NCBI GenBank assembly: GCA_030833845.1
Contig: JAURGK010000006.1
Span: forward strand, 27,813-91,812
Source of the DNA: Crocinitomicaceae bacterium
GTDB lineage: Bacteria > Bacteroidota > Bacteroidia > Flavobacteriales_D > Crocinitomicaceae
Direction of reading: 5' to 3'
Length of the DNA: 64,000 nucleotides
Numbering within the stretch: the first letter of the stretch is position 1; each line of letters opens with the position of its first letter. Both the position numbers and the translations under genes were made by a program. Positions 56,201-64,000 of this stretch are shown piece by piece. The notes under the pieces are model-generated. The model saw only the letters and a list, made by a program, of their open reading frames with translations. It did not search any database and was not told the origin of the DNA.

Positions 56201-57232
56201 TTATTTTTGTCCGTTGTGTTGGGCATCACGCACCGCATAAATGCGCTCAATGATATCCACCACTTTCATGCCTTCAAGGGCATTGGTGGTAGGTGCAGTG
56301 CGCCCCTTGAGGGTGTCGATGACATTTGTAATCACGTAGTTGTGATTGGCAGCCGAGCCTTTATAGGGGCCATAGTCGTTGCCAGGGTTGGTAGGGGCTA
56401 GTTCAGGCATTTGGTAGTCCTTGATGTTGCACACCTCTACTTCGTTCATGTATTGCCCGCCGATTTTCACTGAACCATTTTGCCCGATGATAGTCATGCT
56501 AGATTCCAGGTTTTGGTTGGCCACCGAGGTAGAATAATTCAAACTACCCATGCCGCCATTGACAAAATCAAAGCTCACGAATCCTGAGTCTTCAAAGTCT
56601 GTATAATTCTGGTGATTGAAATCTGCGAATTTTCCTTGGATATTTTCTATATCACCAAAAAGCCAATACATGATATCTATGAAGTGGCTGAATTGCGTAA
56701 AGAGCGTGCCGCCATCTAAATCTTTGGTGCCTTTCCAGCCACCGGCCTTGTAGTAGCGTTCATCGCGGTTCCAGTAGCAGTTGAGCTGCACCATATAAAT
56801 ATCGCCGAGCACTTTGCTATCTATCAGCTCCTTGATCCAAACCGAAGGCGGCGAGTAGCGGTTTTGCATCACACAAAATACTTGCTTGGATACTTGCAAG
56901 GCTTTGTAGATAATGGCCTCGCAGCTTTTGGTGGTCAGGCCCATGGGTTTTTCGCAAACTACATGTTTTTTGGCATCCAAGGCCAACAATGCTTGGTCGG
57001 CATGCAGACCGTTGGGGGTGCAGACATTCAGGACATCAAATTCCAAACCGCTCTTGAGCAATTCCTTGATATCAGCAAAAAAGGGCACCTCAAAATCTTG
57101 TGCACCACAAGCCTCTTGGCCTCGTGGGTCAACAAGTGCCACGAGCTCTCCTTCTGCATCGCGGCGAATCATCTCTGCATGGCGCTTGCCGATGTGTCCG
57201 GCGCCAACTACGGCAAATTTTACTCTACTCAT
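56201..57232 (-). CDS. Gfo/Idh/MocA-family oxidoreductase (WbpB/WlbA-like UDP-GlcNAcA 3-dehydrogenase)
   Basis: FAVVGAGHIGKRHAEMI; HVVCEKPMGLTTKSCEAII; QNRYSPPSVWIKELI. Confidence 0.85.
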   Translation of the reverse strand: MSRVKFAVVGAGHIGKRHAEMIRRDAEGELVALVDPRGQEACGAQDFEVPFFADIKELLKSGLEFDVLNVCTPNGLHADQALLALDAKKHVVCEKPMGLTTKSCEAIIYKALQVSKQVFCVMQNRYSPPSVWIKELIDSKVLGDIYMVQLNCYWNRDERYYKAGGWKGTKDLDGGTLFTQFSHFIDIMYWLFGDIENIQGKFADFNHQNYTDFEDSGFVSFDFVNGGMGSLNYSTSVANQNLESSMTIIGQNGSVKIGGQYMNEVEVCNIKDYQMPELAPTNPGNDYGPYKGSAANHNYVITNVIDTLKGRTAPTTNALEGMKVVDIIERIYAVRDAQHNGQK

Positions 57233-57800
57233 TTATTTTACTTACGTTTCCGTTCTCCAGTTGATATTTTTGGCCACTTTCTGGGCAAATAGCAAGCCCA
57301 TCGGTATTGAAATCGAGGCGGTGCCCAAATTCAGACATCCAACCAATTTGGCGTGCAGGGTTGCCTACTACAAGTGCATAGGCCGGCACTGTTTTAGTAA
57401 CTACCGCACCTGCGCCAATAAAGGCGTAGGCGCCAATATCATGGCCACAAACAATCGTAGCATTGGCACCAATGCTGGCCCCTTGCCCCACATGAGTGCG
57501 CAGGTAGCTATCGCGGCGATTGACTGCACTGCGCGGATTGATCACATTGGTAAACACCATCGAAGGGCCCAAAAAGACGTCGTCGGCACATTCCACGCCG
57601 GTATAGATACTTACATTGTTTTGCACCTTAACGTTGTTGCCAAGCACAACTTGGGGGCTAATGACTACATTTTGGCCAATATTGCAGGCCTTGCCCAAGG
57701 TGCAGCCAGGCATGAGGTGCGAGAAGTGCCAAATTTTAGTGCCTTCGCCGATGAGGCATCCTTGGTCAATTACTGCTGTTTCGTGGGCAAAATAGTGCAT
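57225..57800 (-). CDS. Left-handed beta-helix N-acetyltransferase (WbpD/WlbB-like)
   Basis: GEGTKIWHFSHLMPGCTLGKACNIGQNVVI; hexapeptide repeats; PAYALVVGNPARQIGWMSEFG. Confidence 0.88.
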   Translation of the reverse strand: MHYFAHETAVIDQGCLIGEGTKIWHFSHLMPGCTLGKACNIGQNVVISPQVVLGNNVKVQNNVSIYTGVECADDVFLGPSMVFTNVINPRSAVNRRDSYLRTHVGQGASIGANATIVCGHDIGAYAFIGAGAVVTKTVPAYALVVGNPARQIGWMSEFGHRLDFNTDGLAICPESGQKYQLENGNVSKINE

Positions 57801-58786
57801 TATTTAGTGATATATTTATCAAAATTGTTGTGATCCGTTTCTCTGAGTTCTTCTTCTGACAAACTTCTAAAATACGCATAAGTGCGCTTTAGGCCTTCTT
57901 TGCGATCCACTTTTGGTTCCCAACCAAGTAAAGTTGTAGCCTTTGAAATGTCTGGTTGACGTTGTTTGGGGTCGTCTATTGGGAGGTCTTTGTAAATCAC
58001 TTTTTGGCTTGTGCCAGTGAGGGCAATAATTTCTTCGGCAAACTGCCCTATGGTAATTTCATCGGGGTTGCCGATGTTTACTGGGTCGGGGCAATCTGAA
58101 TGCAAGAGGCGTACAATGCCTTCTATGAGGTCATCGACATAGCAAAAGCTACGCGTTTGCGAACCATCACCAAAAATAGTAAGGTCTTCACCTCGGAGCG
58201 CTTGGCCTATGAAGGCTGGCAACACACGCCCATCGTTGAGACGCATGCGTGGGCCATAGGTGTTGAAAATTCTAACTATCCGAGTTTCTAGGCCGTGGTA
58301 GGTGTGGTAGGCCATCGTGATGGCCTCTTGAAAGCGCTTGGCTTCGTCGTATACGCCGCGTGGGCCTACGGGGTTTACATTTCCCCAGTAGCTTTCTGGC
58401 TGTGGGTGCACGCTTGGGTCTCCATACACTTCAGAAGTGCTGGCTATCATGAGGCGTGCGCCTTTAGCTTTGGCCAGGCCCAAGCAATTGTGAATCCCTA
58501 AGGAACCCACCTTGAGGGTTTGGATAGGAATTTTAAGGTAGTCTATGGGGCTTGCTGGCGAAGCAAAATGTAGAATGTAATCTAGCTGCCCAGGCACATG
58601 AATGAATTTCGAAACATCGTGATGGTAAAACTCAAAATTATCCAATGCAAACAAGTGTTCGATGTTTTTGAGCCGCCCAGTAATGAGGTTGTCCATGCCA
58701 ATGACATAGTAGCCATCCTTTACGAAGCGCTCACAGAGGTGAGAGCCCAAAAAACCAGCAGCACCAGTAATCAATACGCGTTTCAT
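57800..58786 (-). CDS. UDP-glucuronate decarboxylase (UDP-xylose synthase family SDR)
   Basis: [89 protein letters not shown]. Confidence 0.9.
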   Translation of the reverse strand: MKRVLITGAAGFLGSHLCERFVKDGYYVIGMDNLITGRLKNIEHLFALDNFEFYHHDVSKFIHVPGQLDYILHFASPASPIDYLKIPIQTLKVGSLGIHNCLGLAKAKGARLMIASTSEVYGDPSVHPQPESYWGNVNPVGPRGVYDEAKRFQEAITMAYHTYHGLETRIVRIFNTYGPRMRLNDGRVLPAFIGQALRGEDLTIFGDGSQTRSFCYVDDLIEGIVRLLHSDCPDPVNIGNPDEITIGQFAEEIIALTGTSQKVIYKDLPIDDPKQRQPDISKATTLLGWEPKVDRKEGLKRTYAYFRSLSEEELRETDHNNFDKYITK

Positions 58787-60105
58787 GGTTGATGTTCAAT
58801 AGTTTGTCGTCCAATACTGCTGTAAAAGAATCCTTTTTCGGTCATTTCTTCTAAATCATAAAGGTTGCGACCGTCAAAGATAACGCTATCTGCCATGCGC
58901 TCTTGCATTGTATTGAAATTTGGATTGCGAAAAGCGCTCCATTCTGTACAAATCAAAAGGGCATTGGCATCGGTGAGTGCCTCATATTCATTGGCAGCAT
59001 AAGTAATTTGCTCCCCAAAAATACTGCGCACATTTTCCATGGCTTCAGGGTCGTAAGCACAAACGCTCGCGCCTGCAGCAAGCAGGGCTTTGATCATATA
59101 CAGGGCAGGGGCCTCGCGGATGTCATCGGTATCGGGCTTGAAGGCCAAGCCCCAAACCGCTATTTTTTTACCGCTCAAATTCCCTCTAAAAAAGTTTTTA
59201 ATGCGCGGCAGCAGTATGGTTTTTTGCTGTTCATTGACTTGCATGACCGCCCCTAAGATTTTAAATTCATAGTGGTAGTCTTGGCCAGATTTGGCCAAGG
59301 CCTGCACATCTTTAGGAAAACAAGAACCTCCATAACCGATACCCGGAAATAAAAAGCGCTTGCCAATGCGGCTATCGGCACCAATGCCAATGCGCACCTT
59401 GTCTACGTCGGCACCCACCACCTCGCAGAAATTGGCAATTTCGTTCATGAAGGTGATTTTGGTAGCCAAAAATGAATTGGCTGCATATTTGGTGAGTTCG
59501 GCAGATTTTTCATCCATGAAGTAAATCGGATTGCCTTGTCGCACAAAGGGTTTGTAGAGGCTCTCCATGATTTTCGCAGCGCGCTCATTCGAGCAGCCAA
59601 TTACCACCCGGTCGGGCTTCATGAAGTCCGAAACGGCGAATCCTTCACGCAAAAACTCTGGATTTGAAACCACTGCAAATTCCACTTGCGCATGGGCGGC
59701 AATGGCGTCGTGCACCTTAGCGGCGGTCCCTACCGGCACCGTACTTTTGTCTACGATGACTTTAAAATCAGTAAGGATTTTGCCAAGTTGGTCTGCCACT
59801 CCCAAAATATAAGATAAGTCGGCAGAGCCATCTTCGCCAGGGGGGGTAGGTAAGGCCAAAAAGACGATTTGGGCATCGGCAATACCTTGTGCAAGGTTGG
59901 TGGTGAAGTGCAAACGGCCCGCCTTGATATTGCGCTCAAAGAGCACATCTAGTTCTGGCTCATAGATCGGAATTTGGCCTTGTTGCATTTTTTCAACCTT
60001 CTGTTGGTCAATGTCTATGCAAGTGACCCGATTGCCCGTTTCTGCAAAGCAAGTACCTGTAACGAGGCCAACATATCCAGTGCCAACTACTGCAATGTTT
60101 TTCAT
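58783..60105 (-). CDS. UDP-glucose 6-dehydrogenase
   Basis: [49 protein letters not shown]. Start MKNIAVV chosen (ATGA overlap with upstream gene). Confidence 0.94.
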   Translation of the reverse strand: MKNIAVVGTGYVGLVTGTCFAETGNRVTCIDIDQQKVEKMQQGQIPIYEPELDVLFERNIKAGRLHFTTNLAQGIADAQIVFLALPTPPGEDGSADLSYILGVADQLGKILTDFKVIVDKSTVPVGTAAKVHDAIAAHAQVEFAVVSNPEFLREGFAVSDFMKPDRVVIGCSNERAAKIMESLYKPFVRQGNPIYFMDEKSAELTKYAANSFLATKITFMNEIANFCEVVGADVDKVRIGIGADSRIGKRFLFPGIGYGGSCFPKDVQALAKSGQDYHYEFKILGAVMQVNEQQKTILLPRIKNFFRGNLSGKKIAVWGLAFKPDTDDIREAPALYMIKALLAAGASVCAYDPEAMENVRSIFGEQITYAANEYEALTDANALLICTEWSAFRNPNFNTMQERMADSVIFDGRNLYDLEEMTEKGFFYSSIGRQTIEHQP

Positions 60106-61229
60106 TTGAAAAAAGAGATAAAGTGTTCGATAATATAGTTCAGTTGTTGTTCGTCCATTTCGGTATGAATTGGCAAACTGATCACTTCCTTGCAAAGTGC
60201 TTCGGTAAGTGGCAACTCTAAGCCCTGCACGTCAAAATGCGCAAACATTTTTTGGCGATGGGCCGGTATAGGATAGTAGATCATTGAAGGAATGCCGGCT
60301 TCTTGCAAGTGTGCTTGCAAGGCATCGCGGTTGTGCCCCTTGAGTTTGAGGGTGTATTGATGAAAAACATGCTTGGAATCTGCAGCCCTAAAAGGGATTT
60401 CCACGCCTGGCAATTGCGCAAAAGCAGCGTCGTAGGCCTCGGCCACATCGCGGCGCGCATCGATGTAGTTGTCAAGTTGGCGCAGTTTGATGCGCAATAC
60501 AGCCGCCTGAATGGTGTCTAGTCTGGAATTACAACCCACCACATCGTGTACATATTTTTTTTCTTGGCCATGGTTGGCAATCATTTTGATTTTTTTGGCC
60601 AGATCGGCATCTTGGGTGTAGAGCGCACCACCATCGCCATAGCAACCCAAGTTTTTGCTCGGGAAAAACGACGTACAGCCAATATGACCAATGGTTCCCG
60701 TTTTTTGCACCCTACCGTTGCTCAAATGATAGTCTGAACCAATTGCTTGCGCGTTGTCTTCGATGACAAAAAGTTGGTGCTTTTCGGCAAGTTCCATAAT
60801 AGCATTCATGTTGGCCGCCTGGCCATACAAATGCACCGGCACAATGGCTTTGGTACGTGATGAAATGGCTGCCTCTATGGCGCTTGGGTCTATACAAAAG
60901 GTTTGAGGGTCTACCTCCACAAATACAGGCGTGAGGCCCAAAAGTGCAATCACTTCAGTAGTGGCAATGTAGGTAAAGCTCGGTGTAATGACTTCATCGC
61001 CAGGCTGAAGACCTAGCGCCATGAGTGCAATCTGCAGTGCATCGGTGCCGTTGGCACACGGAATGACGTGCTCAGCACCCAAATAGCTGGCCAATTCTTG
61101 TGCAAAATGGCCCACTGCGGGGCCATTGATAAATGCTGTTGTATGGATTACCTCGGCTATGGCTTCGTCAATAGCAGGTTTGATTTTTTGGTATTGGGCC
61201 GAAAGATCGACCATCTGGATAGGCTTCAT
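60102..61229 (-). CDS. DegT/DnrJ/EryC1/StrS PLP aminotransferase (WbpE-like)
   Basis: HVIPCANGTDALQIALMALGLQPGDEVITPSFTYIATTEVI; FFPSKNLGCYGDGGALYT. Confidence 0.92.
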   Translation of the reverse strand: MKPIQMVDLSAQYQKIKPAIDEAIAEVIHTTAFINGPAVGHFAQELASYLGAEHVIPCANGTDALQIALMALGLQPGDEVITPSFTYIATTEVIALLGLTPVFVEVDPQTFCIDPSAIEAAISSRTKAIVPVHLYGQAANMNAIMELAEKHQLFVIEDNAQAIGSDYHLSNGRVQKTGTIGHIGCTSFFPSKNLGCYGDGGALYTQDADLAKKIKMIANHGQEKKYVHDVVGCNSRLDTIQAAVLRIKLRQLDNYIDARRDVAEAYDAAFAQLPGVEIPFRAADSKHVFHQYTLKLKGHNRDALQAHLQEAGIPSMIYYPIPAHRQKMFAHFDVQGLELPLTEALCKEVISLPIHTEMDEQQLNYIIEHFISFFK

Positions 61230-61253
61230 ATAAAAGGCGATCGAAAGAGAAAA

Positions 61254-62417
61254 TTAACGAATGATCATAAAGCTAACCCTGCGGTTGGCAGCATCTACCT
61301 CAAGGGTTTTGCCTGGGTATTTGGTTTGTCCTTTCCCTTTGAAACTCACTATCAAGCGCTCTTTGGCTATGCCATTGGCCGTAAGGTAGTTGGTTACTTC
61401 CTCGGCGCGGGCTTCAGATAGTTTGTTGTTGATATCGTTTTGGCCATCGGTATCGGCGTGGCCAACCACACCAATTTTTAGTGAGGGGTTTGCTTTCATG
61501 TAGCTCACTAAGTTGTTCAGGGTTTGATGGTAGGAGGCATTCAAATAAAAAGACCCTTTGACAAACAGCACGTCGTAGATGCCAGCATCTGCAAGTGTTT
61601 TGTTGTCATCAATAAAAATTGTGTCGCCTTTAATTACCTCTACACGAGTTTCATAGCGCTCAACAACAGTATCAATATTTTGCATTTGGGCCTTGAGCGC
61701 GTCTACTTGCTTTTGCAGCTCTGCAATTTTAGCCAAGTCTTTGGCTTCTAGCCTTGGAGTGTAGGTCCAATCGGCATGGGTTTGGGCCTTGCCTAAATAA
61801 TAATTGAATCCTAGGGTGGCAGTAGCATAAGATCCACTAAAGCCGCCACCTTTCACTGGCGAGGCTTCAAAGTCAAAGCCATTGTTTTGACGAATATTGC
61901 CCATGAAACTCACATCGGCATTGATACTCAATTTTTCTGAGACCTTGAATTGGGGCGTTAGGCCAATGATGCCTTGGATCATTTCATCAACAGATCCATT
62001 GGTGGAGTTGAACAATTCAGCAGGCCCAGTAAGAAGGGTAGGGTTCCAAAGCGCTGCATAGCCTCCACCGAAGTGCAATTGCAAGCCGAATTTTGAAGAG
62101 AAATCATTGAAATGCAAAACGTCGGTGAGGTTCAGTACTGGTTGCACACTAAAGCGCAGAGCCTTGGAGGCAGGGTGGCCATCTTTGAATTTGAAATTGT
62201 CTAATCCGGTGTCAAATTTTAGTCCAAAGCGGTTGTTGAACATGTAGCGGTAGTTGGCCTCAAAGTGTGAGAACTGATAAATGCGCGTAGTGTGGTTCGT
62301 ATTGCGAAGGCCGTCGTGGCCTCCAACCGACAAGCCAATCGATGACTGATTGTAATCCTGCGCCTGCAGCACTTGGTTTGTTGCAAGAAAAATTAGGGTA
62401 AGGTAGACGAATTTCAT
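61254..62417 (-). CDS. OmpA family outer-membrane protein
   Basis: Signal peptide, barrel, C-terminal IGVVGHADTDGQNDINNKLSEARAEEVTNYL. Confidence 0.9.
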   Translation of the reverse strand: MKFVYLTLIFLATNQVLQAQDYNQSSIGLSVGGHDGLRNTNHTTRIYQFSHFEANYRYMFNNRFGLKFDTGLDNFKFKDGHPASKALRFSVQPVLNLTDVLHFNDFSSKFGLQLHFGGGYAALWNPTLLTGPAELFNSTNGSVDEMIQGIIGLTPQFKVSEKLSINADVSFMGNIRQNNGFDFEASPVKGGGFSGSYATATLGFNYYLGKAQTHADWTYTPRLEAKDLAKIAELQKQVDALKAQMQNIDTVVERYETRVEVIKGDTIFIDDNKTLADAGIYDVLFVKGSFYLNASYHQTLNNLVSYMKANPSLKIGVVGHADTDGQNDINNKLSEARAEEVTNYLTANGIAKERLIVSFKGKGQTKYPGKTLEVDAANRRVSFMIIR

Positions 62418-62533
62418 GAGTCAATTTTATTACAAAGTTAACTTTTATATACGCCTTTATACGTAAAAAAAGAAATAATGTTGCCTGCATTTAAAAATAA
62501 ATATTTAAATAGGGTAAAGTAAGCGAAAACATT

Positions 62534-62541
62534 TATATTTG
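62534..62541 (+). promoter_or_regulatory. TAnnTTTG -7 box (TATATTTG) just upstream of upxY-like gene
   Basis: Perfect TAnnTTTG 16 nt before ATG 62557; no clear TTG -33 partner. Confidence 0.4.
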
Positions 62542-62556
62542 CTACCGTATAGCTAT

Positions 62557-63105
62557 ATGCAGTCCGTCACTCAAAACATACCAACCGAGGTTAAAATTCG
62601 CCTAACTGACCCTATTGAGAAGTGGTTTGTAGTCTATACTAAAACCCTCGCAGAGAAGAAAGTGGCAGAAAGGTTGCGCCTGATGGGAATAGAGGTTTAT
62701 TTGCCTCTTTACACCACCGTTAGGCAGTGGTCTGATCGCAAAAAAAAGCTTGAAAAACCACTCATTAATTCGGTGGTTTTTGTGCGTTGCGCTGAGCCCG
62801 ATTTGCAAAAGCTATATATGGTGCCGAGCGTGGCGGGTGTGTTGCGCCATAATGGAAAAGCCGCGGTAGTACAACACCATGAAATTCAAAACTTGCGCAT
62901 CTTGCTTCAAGAAGTAGGCGCCCAAGAACTTGAGCCCATCAATTTGGAGGCGGGCACCCCAATAGAAGTGACGCGCGGCCCATTTAAAGGTATTATCGGC
63001 ACGGCTGTGCAGGTGCTCAATACCTTGCGCGTCATTATAGAAATAAAGCAACTCGGCGTGGCTTTTTCGGTCAACGTACCGAAGAGCTTCGTCAAAACGC
63101 TCTAG
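62557..63105 (+). CDS. UpxY/NusG-like transcription antiterminator
   Basis: NGN domain EKWFVVYTKTLAEKKVAERLRLMGIEVYLPLYTTVRQWSDRKKKLEKPLINSVVFVR; KOW GTPIEVTRGPFKGIIGTAVQV. Confidence 0.9.
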   Translation: MQSVTQNIPTEVKIRLTDPIEKWFVVYTKTLAEKKVAERLRLMGIEVYLPLYTTVRQWSDRKKKLEKPLINSVVFVRCAEPDLQKLYMVPSVAGVLRHNGKAAVVQHHEIQNLRILLQEVGAQELEPINLEAGTPIEVTRGPFKGIIGTAVQVLNTLRVIIEIKQLGVAFSVNVPKSFVKTL

Positions 63106-63194
63106 GCCAATAGGCACGGGGCTTTACAAACCAATTCGCAAAAATGCTGCTGTGAGTAGCCCGGGCGAAGCCATGCAGTTTCACCAAAACTAAT

Positions 63195-63611
63195 ATGAAA
63201 ATAGGAATCACCTTTAGTGCCTTTGATTTGTTACATGCTGGGCACATTAAAATGCTCGAAGAGGCCAAACGCCAATGCGATTATCTAATTTGCGGTTTGC
63301 AAACCGACCCCACCTTAGACCGCCCCGAGAAAAACAAGCCCGCACAAACAGTTGTGGAGCGCTACATTCAACTCAAGGGCTGCAAGTTTGTCGATGAAAT
63401 TGTGCCTTACGCCACCGAACAAGATTTAGAAGATATTCTTAGGGCCTTTAAGATCGATGTTCGGATTGTTGGTGAAGAATACCGCGAAAAAGATTTTACA
63501 GGACGCACCTATTGTGAAGAAAAAGGAATTGCGCTGTATTTCAATAAAAGAAATCACCGCTTTTCTAGCAGTGGTTTAAGAAATGAAATTGCCAACAAAC
63601 AATCCAAATAA
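63195..63611 (+). CDS. Cytidylyltransferase/adenylyltransferase-like protein (TagD-type)
   Basis: GITFSAFDLLHAGHIKMLEEAKRQCDYLICGLQTDP; RTYCEEKGI. Confidence 0.85.
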   Translation: MKIGITFSAFDLLHAGHIKMLEEAKRQCDYLICGLQTDPTLDRPEKNKPAQTVVERYIQLKGCKFVDEIVPYATEQDLEDILRAFKIDVRIVGEEYREKDFTGRTYCEEKGIALYFNKRNHRFSSSGLRNEIANKQSK

Positions 63612-63623
63612 TTGGACTTTAAT

Positions 63624-64000
63624 ATGAATTTGCAATCAAGTGATATGAATAAAGTTGCGCTGATAACTGGCATTAATGGCCAAGATGGCTCTTATTTGGC
63701 TGAATTTCTTTTAGAGAAAGGTTATGAGGTGCACGGCATCATACGCCGGGCTTCTTATTTCAACACCAGTCGAATAGAGCACCTCTACTTAGATGAATTT
63801 ATTAAAGATGCCCAAGTAAAAAGACGCTTGGAATTGCACTACGGTGACATGACTGATTCATCCTCATTGATTCGCATTATCCAACAAGTAAAACCCATAG
63901 AAATATACAATTTGGCTGCCCAAAGCCATGTCAAAGTGAGTTTTGAAGTGCCAGAATATACCGCTGAGTCTGATGCTGTAGGCACGCTGCGAATTTTAGA
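63624..64000 (+). CDS. gmd: GDP-mannose 4,6-dehydratase, truncated at window end
   Basis: My translation: [58 protein letters not shown]...[55 protein letters not shown]. Confidence 0.93.
   Translation, partial: MNLQSSDMNKVALITGINGQDGSYLAEFLLEKGYEVHGIIRRASYFNTSRIEHLYLDEFIKDAQVKRRLELHYGDMTDSSSLIRIIQQVKPIEIYNLAAQSHVKVSFEVPEYTAESDAVGTLRIL

Noticed and set aside
63106-63194. Possible attenuator hairpin between upxY and the cytidylyltransferase (GGGCT...AGCCC)
   Set aside because: Only about 5 bp over a long loop and no T-tract; too weak to claim.
1-64000. Search for defence islands, phage, transposons, BGCs or CRISPR
   Set aside because: No integrase, transposase, terminal repeats, restriction or defence-type domains recognised; gene content is housekeeping, envelope and polysaccharide.

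Overview
This is a contiguous stretch of a Bacteroidota chromosome, probably Flavobacteriia or a relative. Support comes from T9SS sorting tails, SprA, DUF2480/DUF4920/DUF5723-type proteins and TAnnTTTG promoter boxes. Gene content is mostly housekeeping and envelope biology. It includes a TonB/ExbB/ExbD/ExbD operon, tRNA-Cys, T9SS cargo, a PhoR/PhoB-like pair, an OmpA/TSP3 outer-membrane protein, rnhB, 5-FCL, a SurA/PpiD-like PPIase and a giant 12-repeat surface protein. Further along are glyQS, sprA-ruvA-maeB, odhB-odhA, a photolyase, a secreted lysyl-endopeptidase-like protease, etfAB, menA and a rhomboid. From about 50.7 kb to the right edge there is a split polysaccharide locus: MBOAT/SGNH, CpsB, RfbB, TviB/WbpB/WbpD/UXS/Ugd/WbpE on the minus strand, and UpxY, a cytidylyltransferase and GMD on the plus strand. 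I see no CRISPR array, phage, transposon or clear defence system. The observations most worth a second look are: (1) an approx. 165-nt strongly folded intergenic element at 24711-24874, architecturally like a 6S-type RNA; (2) an FeS-BCP-family photolyase with no cysteines at all, so it cannot bind the family's [4Fe-4S] cluster; (3) intrinsic terminators embedded in coding ends, including a convergent gene's terminator inside the photolyase ORF and stop codons inside terminator hairpins; (4) a 1496-aa barrel-plus-12-repeat-plus-Pro/Thr-tail protein; (5) an interleaved diacetamido-uronate / UDP-xylose sugar cassette. All homology calls are from recognising protein sequence by eye; no database search was run.
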